The position numbers and the translations under genes are program-made. DNA of 56,972 nt from Blattamonas nauphoetae. Its lineage: Eukaryota; Preaxostyla; Oxymonadida. The notes beneath the pieces are model-generated. The model searched no databases and was not told the DNA's origin. It worked only from the letters and a program-made list of their open reading frames with translations. Location: the NCBI GenBank assembly GCA_033064195.1, contig JARBJD010000412.1, positions 1 to 56,972 on the forward strand. Direction: 5' to 3'. Below are positions 8,608 to 19,471 of this stretch, piece by piece. Numbering within the stretch: the first letter of the stretch is position 1; each line of letters begins with the position of its first letter.

Positions 8608-11079
8608 ATGAACACAAAAGTTGAAGACAAAAAAGTCAATGACATTTGTGCCATTAATCATGGATTGATCGACGATCATTTCGAAGCATTGTTCAACGGC
8701 ACTCCAGTCGAAATACAATCTTTGAATGATCGTTTGAGAGCTCATGAAGTCCCTATATATGACTACAAGAAATATAGCGAAGGTGCTTCAATCGATAATG
8801 CTGGAAACAGAAAGACAGGAACAGCGATAAATATTGCACATGTGACCAATCTAGCGGTCGTGGACATTGACATCTTGAATAAGGACGCTAATGAACAAAC
8901 CAAAACCAAAATCAGACAATCAGTGATTGATGTATTACCTAAAAATGTCGGATTAGTAGTCACTGGTTCTGGTGGCCTTCACATCTACTGCGATATTGAC
9001 GGATACAAACTGGAAAAGAATTCAATGGTGAAGGTAAAGAAAACTGAGCAATACGATGTGGACTTGTTCGCTTGTGTAGACTCCAATCTGCGCTGGATTG
9101 TGCAACCAAAATCAAGAGTGCAAAGGAAGGTCGAAGGCAAGAATAAAATCCATACATATTCAACATTGAATGATTTTAATCAGCTCTTCAAACTGGCATC
9201 ATTGTCCGATGTATTGTCCAATCTGTGCATTGCATTGAAGCCAAATTCATCAGAGAAGAAGCCATCAGTCAAGCCGGCAAAGACAGAGAGTCCAAAAGTT
9301 CCTACATTCGACAGTGATTCAATTCAACAGTATACCTTGAAGCAAGCAGAGGTAATCAGAAAAGGATTGACAGGACTGACAATCCACAATGATTCTGGCT
9401 CTCGTTCACTCGAGGATGAAGTTTCCCTGTTGCCATTGTTTGCTGGACTCAATTCATTGCGACAAATTGATGGATTCACTGACGAGATGCTGGACCAAAC
9501 GTACCAAGACGTCTATGCTCACAATACATTAACAGAGAATACAAAAATGAATTGGGATGCTCAAAGAATCAGATACGCATCAAATATTTCGCATCCAGGA
9601 GTACTCGTCAAAATCATTCGGATCCACAATGAGAAATACTACAATGATGAACTAGTTATTCCTCTCACAGACTACGATGTCTCAGATGTATTTGACAGCA
9701 TTGATGAATCCGAGGAGGACCAATGCCTTGAGCAAAGCAATGATGAGCCATACAAAGACAAAATTGATCTTCTGTCTCCATTTGACTTCTCTACGATCAG
9801 AAAAAAGGCCACGAATAAAGAATACAAATCAGAAAAGGAAGTTCTGAGAGATCTGCTGAAAGTTCTTCGCTGTATTGAAGTATCGTTGCTTTGCATTGTG
9901 AAAGAATACAGTTCCCTTGATCTCTGCTATTGCGTCAATGTTCAGAAAGAAAGCAATGTCCTAAGATTGTTGAAATCAATTAAAGTGACCATACCAAACG
10001 AGGATCCAAAGAAAGTGAAAGTATTCAATTGCCAAAGCCTATTTGAGGACAATCGCAATCGTTTTATGGTCAATGGCATTCGATTCATCAGTGACAATCC
10101 AGAAATGTTCTCACTATTTCAAGGATACAAATACCCATTCGTTGATGAAGTAAACAACGAGCTTATTCAACCATTCTTAGATTTCACCAAAGAGATCATT
10201 TCCGACAACAATGACGAATTGTACAACTTCATCTTGAATTGGATTTCTTTTGTTATTCAGAATCCAGGTCAGAAGACAGCATCTGTCATAATCTTGAAGG
10301 GGATGCAAGGAATTGGCAAAAATGTTTGGACCAATGTGCTCTGTGAACTAATGCGTGGATACTCTGCACCAAACGTCACCGATATTCAGGAACTATGTGG
10401 TACATTCAATACAGTGATTGAAGGAAAGATGCTGATTGTCTGCAATGAACTGAAGAATGCTGGTGAGGAAAGAATGTCCAATTTTGATGCTCTCAAATCC
10501 ATAATATCAGATACAAGTTTCAGAGCAAACGAGAAAGGAATCGCTCGTCGTGATGCCGAGAATGTAGCCAACCTAATCTTCTGTACAAACAACGCATATC
10601 CAGTGAAGATTGAAGTCGACGATAGACGTTACTGTGTGTGCAAAGTGTCCAATAAACGTAAGGATGATGCCAACTATTTCCTAAACCTCATTCGCTCATT
10701 CTCTCCTGAATTCTACTCACATTTGTTGACCTACTTCAGACAAAGGGACATTTCTAAATTCAATCCAAGACAATTGCCAAACACTGATGCAAGATGTCTA
10801 CTCCAAGAAGTATCTAGATCAACAATAGGAGACTTTTGTCTGGAACACATTGACGAATTGGAGAAAGGAATGCCATGCTCATATGCAGCTGAACTCATGC
10901 CTGAATATTACAAAAAACTCAAGACGTTCCAGATGGATTTAAATGAGCATTGCATCAGAAAGAGAGTCACAGTGAATAAAACAAGAGTATGGTGCTACGT
11001 GATCGATCCAAAGTATGCAGAACTGCTTAGAAGGTCTGCTCTTGAGTCAGAAATCGATGAAGAAGACAGTCTAGAATAA
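8608..11079 (+). CDS. AEP primase fused to SF3 (D5-like) helicase
   Basis: The 823-residue product has an N-terminal archaeo-eukaryotic primase/prim-pol region: VVDIDI with paired Asp at about residues 86 and 88, then TGSGGLHIYCDID with His at about 125, and a third conserved strand near 150-170. A linker region leads to an SF3 helicase. It has Walker A KGMQGIGKN (about 563-571), a Walker B-like strand KMLIVCNEL (about 607-615) and sensor/motif C NLIFCTNN (about 655-662). This is the classic layout of primase-helicases of virophages, Polinton-like viruses and other NCLDV-related elements. It would unwind DNA and prime its copying. It is coded on the same strand as PolB and the integrase, after a 984-base gap. 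Confidence 0.85.
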   Translation: MNTKVEDKKVNDICAINHGLIDDHFEALFNGTPVEIQSLNDRLRAHEVPIYDYKKYSEGASIDNAGNRKTGTAINIAHVTNLAVVDIDILNKDANEQTKTKIRQSVIDVLPKNVGLVVTGSGGLHIYCDIDGYKLEKNSMVKVKKTEQYDVDLFACVDSNLRWIVQPKSRVQRKVEGKNKIHTYSTLNDFNQLFKLASLSDVLSNLCIALKPNSSEKKPSVKPAKTESPKVPTFDSDSIQQYTLKQAEVIRKGLTGLTIHNDSGSRSLEDEVSLLPLFAGLNSLRQIDGFTDEMLDQTYQDVYAHNTLTENTKMNWDAQRIRYASNISHPGVLVKIIRIHNEKYYNDELVIPLTDYDVSDVFDSIDESEEDQCLEQSNDEPYKDKIDLLSPFDFSTIRKKATNKEYKSEKEVLRDLLKVLRCIEVSLLCIVKEYSSLDLCYCVNVQKESNVLRLLKSIKVTIPNEDPKKVKVFNCQSLFEDNRNRFMVNGIRFISDNPEMFSLFQGYKYPFVDEVNNELIQPFLDFTKEIISDNNDELYNFILNWISFVIQNPGQKTASVIILKGMQGIGKNVWTNVLCELMRGYSAPNVTDIQELCGTFNTVIEGKMLIVCNELKNAGEERMSNFDALKSIISDTSFRANEKGIARRDAENVANLIFCTNNAYPVKIEVDDRRYCVCKVSNKRKDDANYFLNLIRSFSPEFYSHLLTYFRQRDISKFNPRQLPNTDARCLLQEVSRSTIGDFCLEHIDELEKGMPCSYAAELMPEYYKKLKTFQMDLNEHCIRKRVTVNKTRVWCYVIDPKYAELLRRSALESEIDEEDSLE

Positions 11080-11099
11080 GCACAACAATGTAGATATAT

Positions 11100-12475
11100 T
11101 TTTGAAGAACTATTGATTGTCCAAAAGTGGCCCAGGTGGCCCAGGTGGATCGCGAAATTAAATTGGTTTTTATTTTTGGTGGTCCACAGGTCCACAAGTC
11201 TACAAGTCCACATCTAGAAAAAAAAGATGGAAAAAGCAGTAATTCTCGCTCATTGCTGTTTTATTACATTGTTTTTATATGAAGCGACTTTTTCATTGGT
11301 GTTGGATTTCATTGCTATATTCCAATGACGATTGACTGGCCCAGGTGGCCTAGGTGGATCGCGAAATTAAATTGGTTTTTATTTTGGCAGGTCCACAGGT
11401 CCACAAGTCCACAAGTCCACAGGAGCTCAGAAATAGCCTTATACTGATGTTTATCTACAGTCTTTACATTTTCTTTTATATACTGACCTAAGACATATAG
11501 AGATAATTGTAGCATCAAAATATAAAAGTCCACAATATATAATTTATGTAATATGACAGCAATGAGCAAAAGAACAAATAACAGATGCTATTTTTGAAGA
11601 ATTATTGACTGTCCAAAAGTGGCCCAGGTGGCCTAGGTGGATCGCGAAATTAAATTGGTTTTTATTTTGGCAGGTCCACAGGTCCACAAGTCCACAAGTC
11701 CACAGGAGCTCAGAAATAGCCTTATACTGATGTTTATCTACAGTCTTTACATTTTCTTTTATATACTGACCTAAGACATATAGAGATAATTGTAGCATCA
11801 AAATATAAAAGTCCACATATAAATATCAATGTAATATGACTGCTTTGAGCAAAGAACAGACGATCTTTGCAATTGTGCTATTCTCTTTTTTTATGACCTA
11901 AGTCAAATGGAGAAAATTGTAGCATCAAAATATAAAAGTCCACAATACATATAATTTATGTAATATGACGGCAATGAGCAAAAAAAGAAAACCCATAAAG
12001 GATAGTTCCATAATTTCTAACTAGATCGTGGACATGTGGACTTGTGGACCTGTGGACCTCCAAAAATAAAAACCAATTTGATTTCGCGATCCACCTAGGC
12101 CACCTAGTCCAGTCAATCGTCATTGGAAAACACTCATGAATTCCAACACCAATGAAAATTCCACAATACACACAATTTATGTAAGATGACAGCAATGAAC
12201 AAAAAGTACAAACCACAGATGACTTTTCAAGAATGCTCTTTTCATTTATCAATGACCTAAGTCAAATAGAGATAATTGTTGCATCAAAATAAAAAGTCCA
12301 CCAAACATGATTCATGTAATAAAACACCAATGAGCTAGAACAACTGATATTTCCATTATTTTTTACTCGATGTGGACTTGTGGACCCGTGGACCTGTGGA
12401 CCTCCCAAAAATAAAAACCAATTTAAAAAGCCGATCCACCTAGGCCACCTAGGCCAGTCAATCGCCATTGTGTTC
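11100..12475. repeat. Direct and inverted repeat array (GGTCCACAAGTCCACA motif)
   Basis: At least five copies of a composite motif are present. Each pairs CCCAGGTGGCCTAGGTGGATCGCG with AAATTGGTTTTTATTTT and GGTCCACAGGTCCACAAGTCCACA. Three are in plus orientation (about 11128-11215, 11338-11425, 11618-11705) and two are inverted (about 12030-12115 and 12368-12465). Between them are near-identical direct copies of a 220-250-bp spacer with TATAAAAGTCCACA and GACCTAAGACATATAGAG. The first two complete direct units have a period near 278 bp. No credible gene lies here. It may be the terminal region of the Polinton-like element or an independent repeat cluster. Confidence 0.75.
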
Positions 12476-12479
12476 ATCC

Positions 12480-12960
12480 ATCAATTCCCAGCACCAATGC
12501 ATCTCCCATCAATGTCCACCAATCAATGCCTATAAATCAATGTCCACACAACAATATCCTTCACCAACTCATAAACACTTATTTCACGTATCTCAACAAC
12601 AATGCCACCTCAACAATGCCACCTCAACAATGTCCACACAACAATGCCACTCAACAATGCCACTCAACAATGCCCCCCTCAATTATGTCTCTTCACCAAC
12701 CCACATTCACTCATGACACGTATTTCAACATCAATGCCTCTTCAACCATGTCCACACAATCATGCCACTCATCAATATCCCAACATCAATACCACTCATC
12801 AATGCCTCCTTCACCCCCTCCCAATCTCTTCACACATGCCCAATCATCCTTGTCTTTCCACCTATTTCCCCTCACCTATCTTTTCACCTATGCCCAATCA
12901 CCCTTGCCTATGCCACCTATTTCCCTACACTTATTCTTATCAACTACTCAACCACCACCC
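12480..12960. repeat. Degenerate simple repeat rich in CAACAATGCCAC units
   Basis: The plus strand is C/A-rich and built from degenerate units such as CAACAATGCCACCT, CAACAATGTCCACA and, further on, CACCTATTTCCC. The long open frames here come from the lack of G-containing stops and are not real genes. It fills the gap between the repeat array and the DIRS-like element. Confidence 0.7.
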
Positions 12961-13019
12961 TATATCTCTAGGGAACGAGAGGGCAAGCAAGAGAAAGAGA
13001 CCAAAAAGGGAGGACAGCT

Positions 13020-13567
13020 CGACTGAAGGACAAGTTTTTCTTCCCACTAGGTCTCCTTTACGATCCCCGTCCATCCAGTATGATTCCTCCTCCAACTGGC
13101 CTCCCGAGGTCGCATGGCTGACGCAACGCTACCAATCGCCTGCAACCCGTCGTACTAATGCTCTGAGCATGTTTGAAGAGAATGAGATCTTCAGGAAGGA
13201 AGTTGGACAGTGGATCAGAAAGAGTATGAAGGGTTGGAATGGCTCGTTCACCGACGACGTATTGGATATACGCCTCAGAGACTCATTGATTGCAGGAGCT
13301 ACGGAAATGAGGAAGGATGCGGGCATACCATCGCATGTTGAATTCCAGGCGATTGAACGGGAAGGCTGGAGAAAGACACAGGAACGGGCCTTGAATGGAG
13401 CGGTGCAATCGACGCTGACATCAATTGCAGTCACAGCGGACGTGTTGCGATCTCTGGGCAACATGCCCGAAGATCAAGAGAAGAAGGAACAGCTGGGCCA
13501 AGCCATCGCCCTGATGATCGATGCTACCACCAGAACCGACTCGTCCAGGTACATCGATGAGAGCTGA
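13020..13567 (+). pseudogene. Gag-like region of the DIRS-like element
   Basis: An open frame contains a predicted helical domain with SLIAGATEMRKDAGIPS and a following helix with VTADVLRSLGNMPEDQEKK. It is the first part of the element, upstream of the reverse transcriptase, where DIRS-like elements encode their gag-like nucleocapsid protein. The family assignment rests on position and composition, not on a diagnostic motif. The open frame extends left into simple repeat, so the true start is unknown. Confidence 0.5.
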
Positions 13568-14169
13568 GAGGCCCTGTACGCAAGATCGTTGGGCCTCCCA
13601 GAACCGTTCATTCCTCAGGTGCAGCGACAGCTCCAAGGTGAGGCCCAACTCGCGAAGCTCGCCTTCTCCAATCAACGGAGTCTTCACCAAGTTAGAAACA
13701 CTTCACAACAGTCGAGCAGCAGCTTTTTCGGGAGAGGGGGGAGGAGCAGCACCCCCGGGAAAGAAAGCAGCTCATGGCGGAGGCTCGACACAAGACCACA
13801 ACAGGGGCAACCACTCAAGCAATTCACTCCGAGGAGAGATGGAGGGAGCGGACAGGAAGGAAAGAGGAGCCAGCAGTAGCAAGCAGACCAGACAACGAGG
13901 AGACACATCATCACAATCAACCACACACACACATCACACATCAACCGATACCACCAGGACACAGCACTGGGAGACTATTGGAGAGAGTGGGAGAGTTGTA
14001 GAAGTTCGGAGCAGGACAACTGATTCGAGAGGGCATTCAATTCCACTGGGTGGACGAGGATGCGAGGAGGAGAATCGCGGAGGCAGCATGGGCACCGGCA
14101 TTTCGGGGGGAAGGAAAGAAGAGAGAGGACTACGAGGAGCAACTGAGGAAAGAGCTGTAGATAGAATGC

Positions 14170-15363
14170 GTGAAGGCGGTGAGGAAGGAGGAGGTCGCAC
14201 TGTGTCTACCGACGTTCGTTATCCCCAAGAAGAACGGGTCGTTCCGGAAGATTCTCGACGCCACCGTCCTCAACATGTGCATCAACGTCGAACATTTTCA
14301 GATGGAAGGGATTCAGACGGTTGGGGAGGTCATGAAGCGAGGCGATTGGTTAACAAGCCTGGATGTCACATCGGCCTACAGCCACATCCATGTGGACGAG
14401 AAGCAGGGAAAGTACTAGTGCTTTCAATACCGAGATCTGTTCTTTCGGTATACCGGAAGGCCGTTCGGCCTCGCCATGGCTCCAAGGACGTTCACCAGAG
14501 TGATGAGGACAGCGGTAGTACAGTTGAGGAGGGAGCTTGGGATGTGGGTGGTGCACTACTTGGACGATATCTTGCTCTTCGAGAGCAAGCAAGAAGAGAG
14601 CGCGAAGAAGACGAGACAAGCGGCAGAGTTTTTGGAGAGACTGGGCTTCAAGCTGTCGGAGGAGAAGTGCGAGATGGAGCCGAAGCAAACAATCACGTTC
14701 CTCGGGTGGAGGATAGACTCCAACAGTCTCTCGATTCAACTCACGACAGACAGAAGGGAGAAGTTGAGAAAGGAACTGAAGGAGTTCAAAGGTTTTGCAT
14801 TGAGGGGCACGAGAGTGAAGACAAGACATCTCGCTCGATTGATCGGAAAGCTGAACTTTGCCAGGGCGATGTGCCCACAAGGAAGATTGTATCTGAGCAG
14901 GCTCATGGAGGTAAAGGACAGAGGAGTGAGGAAGGGGGGATGGACAGGAGAACTGCGGATGTCGAAGAAGGAGTTGGGGGAGTTGTCGTTCTGGGAAGCG
15001 ATAGTGAAGAGGAACAAGCCACATCCACTTCACAACCCTCCAGCTCAAGCAGTCATCGAAACGGATGCATGCGATCTTGGATGGGGAGCGTGCGTGAGAA
15101 TCTCGGACGACAGTTTCAATTTCTTCGGGACGTGGAGAGGGAGAATGAAGGTGACGTCGATCAATGCGAAAGAGACGGCAGCTGTAGAGAGGGTACTGAA
15201 GAAATCCAGGTGGTTGTGGGAGGAGAGGAAGATCAAGTGCGTCAGCCTGAGATCGGACGTCATTGCAGGCGACGCATCCGCTCCTTGGAGGCGATCACTC
15301 ACCATACAAGTACTTTCGGTGGGTGCACTCAAAGTTGGTAGAAGTGAAGAAGAGCAGCCCTAA
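14170..15363 (+). pseudogene. Reverse transcriptase-RNase H region of the DIRS-like element (broken)
   Basis: RT fingers and palm are recognisable by FVIPKKNGSFRKILD, LTSLDVTSAYSHIHV and the catalytic-core box VHYLDDILLFES. FLGWRIDS and the thumb region ARLIGKLNFARA follow. RNase H begins with AVIETDACDLGWGA. This order and wording match DIRS/Ngaro-type RT-RH. The region is broken. The region between the gag-like part and the RT (13568-14169) is Ser/Arg/Gly-rich and gives no clear domain. Confidence 0.8.
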
Positions 15364-15369
15364 GTACGA

Positions 15370-16276
15370 GACGATGTGGTCGATCAACATGATCCTCCAC
15401 TGGGCTTCACAGTCAGCCCGATGCAGAATCGGCGAAGTGATCCAAAGGAGAGCAATTGTGTTGGTCTTGTCGTACACGCTCCTGAGGAGGGCGGAGTTGT
15501 GTTCTGTGACGTGGGAGGATGTGAGCTGGAAGATGGCAACAGCTGACTCGCCAGAACCGTCGAGCGCTGAGATCCGAGTCCTTGTCAAGACGGATCGGAC
15601 AGCGATGCGGGCGAGGTACGTGAAGGATGAGGGTGGCAGCGCAGTCTCTCCGTTCGTGGCGTTGAGAAACCATTTTGAGTTCTCCAAGAGGTGGAGAGAG
15701 ATCAACAGCTTCATCCGGAATGTTGATCAGTCAGCTGTTTGGCTCTCGTTCACAACAGGAAGAAGGCTAACACAAGCTCAAGTAGCCATGGAGGTCCAGC
15801 GGGCACTCGCTGCTGCGAGGGTTCCGAGAGAGTACAGACCCTACTCCATCAAACACGCAGCAGTGTCTTACCTCAACCAGGTGGCGAGGGTTGATCACAA
15901 GCAGATCAAGGCGTGGGCAGGATGGAAGAAAGGTTCAACGATGGTCAAGACGACTTACTCACAGCCAATCGTCCATGGGAGTGAGGTGGAGGACTACGCG
16001 AAGAGGTGGTGGCAGTCGCTCAGAACCATTTCGGGAGCGAGTCACGGTCAGGTTGGAGAAGGAGATGAACGGCTGAGGAGAGCGATCGCCGAAGAGGAAT
16101 TTCAGGATATCCTGGACATGATTCAGAAGAAGAGGATGCTCGAGCATGGACAGAGAGAGGTGGGAGGGAGTTCTAGTGACGGAAGCGAGTCAGAGCAGGA
16201 GTCTGATGAGAGTGAAGAAGGGGAGGAAGAAGATGAGGAAAGAGGAGAGTGGGTTGCGCGGCTCGCTACGGCTTGA
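15370..16276 (+). pseudogene. Tyrosine recombinase region of the DIRS-like element
   Basis: The domain shows the helix LSYTLLRRAELCSVTWEDV with the first catalytic-type Arg. It then has the box PYSIKHAAVSYLNQVA, and GWKKGSTMVKTTYSQPI with the terminal Trp/Tyr region of the tyrosine recombinase fold. In DIRS elements this enzyme joins a circular DNA copy to the genome without target duplication. The C-terminal tail is strongly acidic (SESEQESDESEEGEEEDEE) and runs into the 88-bp repeat. Confidence 0.8.
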
Positions 16277-16476
16277 GCCAACGCACTGCTCTCCACCATC
16301 TTGATTGTGAGAGGGAGGGATTGAGTAGAGAGGAGAGTGGTTTCCGCGGCTCGCTACGGCTTGAGCCAACGCACTGCTCTCCACCATCTTGATTGTGTGA
16401 GAGAGGGATTGAGTAGAGAGGAGAGTGGTTTCCGCGGCTCGCTACGGCTGGAGCCAACGCACCGCTCTTCGACATC
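16245..16476. repeat. 88-bp tandem repeat at the 3' end of the DIRS-like element
   Basis: Two and a half to three copies begin at about 16245, 16333 and 16421, each with GAGAGTGG, CGCGGCTCGCTACGGCT and GAGCCAACGCACTGCTC landmarks. The first copy overlaps the end of the recombinase frame. Confidence 0.85.
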
Positions 16477-16483
16477 AGCCGTT

Positions 16484-16809
16484 CACAACTGGGCCTTTTG
16501 AAGTCTCACACAGACTGGGAGACGAGCCCAGTTGTGTTTAGCTTGACCAAAGGGAAAGCCTTTCAAACAACAAGGCTCGTCTCCCAGTCGCCAGCGCTGC
16601 TGCCACACTTCGGCGGAGCGACAAACGTCTCCGAGTGCGAAAGCCCGGAGACGGACAGTGAAGGAGCGATTGGCGCTCGTAAGATTATTCGTTGATTGAA
16701 TACTTCATCAATTTTTTCGTAACGTTTGTTCACAGACCACCCATCATTATTCTTATTCGGGTCGGTCAGATTATCTCACACAGACTGGGAGACGAGCCTT
16801 GTAGTTTGA
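16484..16809. repeat. Inverted/direct repeat complex (complementary-end structure)
   Basis: CACAACTGGGC (16484-16494) pairs with GCCCAGTTGTG (16526-16536). CTCACACAGACTGGGAGACG occurs in direct copies near 16505 and 16775. TTTCAAAC..GGCTCGTCTCCCAGT (16561-16588) is the inverse of CTGGGAGACGAGCCTTGTAG (from about 16785). Such interleaved direct and inverted blocks resemble the terminal and internal complementary regions of DIRS-like elements. Confidence 0.7.
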
Positions 16810-16824
16810 AAAAAAACCAATTGC

Positions 16825-17128
16825 GTCGCTGACAGTTGTCTTCCCACACAATCCCGAGAAAACCTCAAAAAACCTCTTTTTGACCTCTTTCTTTCATGTG
16901 TTCTCGTCATATCTTCACAACCTGTGAACAGATTTTGATGGAAATTTGCAAAGAAATGTTTTTTTGGTGCAAAAATTTTTTTTAAAAAAAAAAGGAAAAA
17001 AAAATTGAAAATTTGGGGAGATGTGTTAAATCGCTTTTTCTTCGGTGTGAAACGGACATCTGGTTGTGCGGAAATGTAAGAAAAAAAATTGAAAAAGTGA
17101 AAAAAAGGACACCGATTGGTGACGCCAC
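16825..17128. mobile_element. Degenerate copy of the TA-flanked MITE family (family M1)
   Basis: The interior CCTGTGAACAGATTTTGATGGAAATTT plus the A/T-rich core and a right terminus ending GGTGACGCCAC followed by TA match the better copies at 19472-19991 and 22237-22826. The left inverted repeat is not convincing, so the copy is old or truncated. A mariner-like terminus begins only a few bases to its right. Confidence 0.6.
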
Positions 17129-17504
17129 TATTATAGTAGTGTCAACAATCCACGATCTGTTAAGGATAAATCACAATTGGTCTAGCGAAGTCTGGTTGTG
17201 GAGATATGATCGAAACACGTTTTCGAGATCCTACAGTCGGAAGAACAAAACTGTAGGACTGACGGAACAATCCTTTCCGAAACCTACCACCATTTCACAG
17301 CTTTTATCGCTCTAAACTTTTCAAAAAACATACGCTGAGAGACAAATGTGACTGGTTGATGATAGAAATAAAGATCATGGGATGATCCCCCTCGTTCTTG
17401 CTTGCCATCGTGTCCAGCTGCCTTTGCTGGACACAACTTGTTACATTCGCTGTTTCATGCTTTCGATGGAATTTCTCACAGCCGATAGTAAGTGATACCT
17501 CCAA

Positions 17505-18432
17505 ATTGTTCGGATCTGTTTTTTGAGTTCCTCCGTGGTGTGAATGTTTTCTTTGTTCCTTTTTGCTTTCATTGCCCGCCAGATATTTTTGATTAGGTTC
17601 AAGTCAGGGCTTTGCGGAGGCCAATCTATTGTGTCGACCTGATTTGATGTCAGTCATTCCGAAATCAGCATTGCCTTCTGGATCGGAGAATTTTCCTGCA
17701 TGAATATTGAAGGTTTTGTACAACATTGATTCATTTTTTCAATCAAGTTCTCTTTCAGAATGGATAGATACTGTTCCTTTGTCAGGTTGCCCGTCACGAA
17801 CACCAAACTCCCCATTCCATACCACCAAATTGAACCCCAAACATTCACCTTCACACTGTGTTTACCAGTGTTCAGAACACAGTTTCTTTCCATCAACCGA
17901 ATTGTGCACTCATCAGTCCAAAGAATCTGTTTCCAGTTCTTGGAAGTCCAATTCAAATGAACAATCCCGAATCTCAGGCGCTTGTCCTGATTTCTGTCGT
18001 GAAGAAGAGGCTTCCGAGCGGCCAGACATTATTTCAGTCCAGCTTCGTTGGCTCGTGATGAAATGGTATCATCTGAGAGTGAAATTTGAAGTTTGTTTTT
18101 GATTTCCGAGTTTAGTTCAGTCCTTGATGAGAAACGATTGGCTTAAATGATCTTCACGATTTCCGCGTCCTGACTTTTGGTCGTCTTCCTCCTCCTTCCC
18201 CGTCGCATTTTTAATGTCCGTTTGCGTTTTAATCTAGAAATCATCGCATTTACAGTGTCGACTGGGAGATGTAGCTTTTTGGCGATCCGAGTTGGTGAAT
18301 GACCATGCTTCCACAGGATCTCAACTTCGTGTTTTTTCTTTTCACCAATGCGCCGTCTCCGTTTCGCCGTCTGTGCAGGGATTCGAATTTGCCCAGACTC
18401 GCGATTTGAGTCGGGGAGTCGGGGTTGGCCAT
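17505..18432 (-). pseudogene. Tc1/mariner transposase, decayed
   Basis: Reading on the minus strand, an N-terminal helix-turn-helix-like remnant (18432-18250) precedes a catalytic region. This region contains ILWTDECTIRL (first Asp, TDE box), VNVWGSIWWYGMGSL and YLSILKENLIEKM (17956-17654). Downstream in another frame (about 17630-17505) comes WPPQSPDLNLIKNIWRAM, the DD34E C-terminal box. The expected second catalytic Asp (usually QQDNAPxH) reads QENSPIQ, and the final catalytic Glu of LIENIW reads Lys. With the frame breaks this makes it a dead transposase. The family call is firm because the boxes keep the right order and spacing. Confidence 0.8.
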
Positions 18433-19471
18433 TCGGGGCGTCGGGGGAGCATAGTCATATCAATGTTCCCTCGTCGTGAGGTTCAACTCATCTCTTTCTC
18501 TACCATTCCAAAATTCATAGTTGACTCCATTTCACTTAAACATCTCTTTATCAACAGTTTTTGACGAATTGTTTTTCTGAGCTAAACCAACCAAAGTGGA
18601 GTGATTATTGTTCAAAAATGTTCTAACTATCTCTTTCACGAAAAAAAATCCAATGACTCTCTTATTCGATTCAGAAACTTCTCTTCATGGTGAAAATCAC
18701 CACTGTTTTTCAAGTGGGAGCGTATGCTGGATTCAACATGATATGAGAGACACAAGTCTATCACCGAAAAGAAATTCTCACTTTATCACCGTTTTAGATG
18801 ATCGAAACACCAATTGTCATCTGAAGAACACAAACCAGCACAAGTTTCTCAGATCGAGAGAACGGTTGAAAATGACACACATCCATCTTATAACTGTTGA
18901 AATCGGGTTATCAGATATGGTTTGACGTCCAGTCAGATTTTTTCTTTTCATTGATCTGTATTAATCAGGATCTTGCTGCATCCTTGATCGAGTCGAGTTT
19001 TTTCTTTGAATTTAGATGCTAGTACTTCATTTCATTCACAATTCATTTAAAACTGTTTTCTTTTCTCAAAAACCACGAAATGATGATGATTAATCTCCTA
19101 CATCTTGTCGGGGCAAATTTGAATCCCTGTGTCTGTGTGAGAGAATGGCTTGAAAAAACAGTCAGCAAACCTTTTGACGTTTTCCCATCTCAATTGAAAA
19201 GTTGCGAAGTGTGATCTCACATCTCGCATTCTGAAGCGCTCACTTTTCGTGTGTTCTGTGATCACTTCACAAATTTTTCTTTTTCTCTTCATTCTCCACT
19301 TGGAGAGTGTTCAGAGCATGAGCATCTAAAAAACCAGCAACCTTCTCTCCGACAAAACGAACAAGCAAGGTATGCTCGTCCCATCTCTCTTATTCGTTTC
19401 TAACAGTTTTGTTCTTCCGACTGTAAGCTTAATAGACGTTTAAATAAACCGAACTTTTCATTAATCCGAAA

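Larger units (their letters stand above)
1..11079. mobile_element. Polinton/Maverick-like self-synthesising element (left part outside window)
   Basis: Five or six AT-rich genes lie close together: an A32-type packaging ATPase, two small ORFs, a family B DNA polymerase, a retroviral-type (rve) integrase and an AEP/SF3 primase-helicase. PolB, integrase and packaging ATPase together are the established hallmark of Polintons and Polinton-like viruses. No capsid, penton or adenain-type protease gene is visible, so these must lie left of the window or be absent. The right boundary is unclear: it lies after the primase-helicase, or in the repeat array at 11.1-12.5 kb. The long genes are open and look young; at most about one break is apparent. 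It is AT-richer than the host genes on the right. Inclusion of the primase-helicase rests on matching composition, strand and adjacency. Confidence 0.85.
12970..16810 (+). mobile_element. DIRS-like (tyrosine recombinase) retroelement fossil
   Basis: In order on the plus strand this GC-richer element shows: a gag-like helical ORF; a reverse transcriptase region with PTFVIPKKNG and VHYLDDILL; RNase H with ETDACDLGWGA; and a tyrosine recombinase. This order defines DIRS-type elements, which integrate by recombinase instead of an rve integrase. The 3' end carries an 88-bp tandem repeat and a set of inverted repeats like the complementary ends typical of this order. The element is broken, with at least two breaks. 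The motifs are still readable, so it is probably only moderately old. The left end is not fixed; 12970 is an estimate from the change in composition. Confidence 0.8.

Noticed and set aside
12526-13026. Overlapping plus-strand ORFs of 80-170 residues rich in Pro, Ser, Thr, Asn and Gln
   Set aside because: They arise from C/A-rich simple repeat lacking stops in all three frames; the composition is that of the repeat, not of a protein.
13568-14169. Long Arg/Ser/Gly-rich ORFs between the gag-like region and the reverse transcriptase
   Set aside because: The 606-residue frame crosses the RT region out of its reading frame, so it is not the real product.
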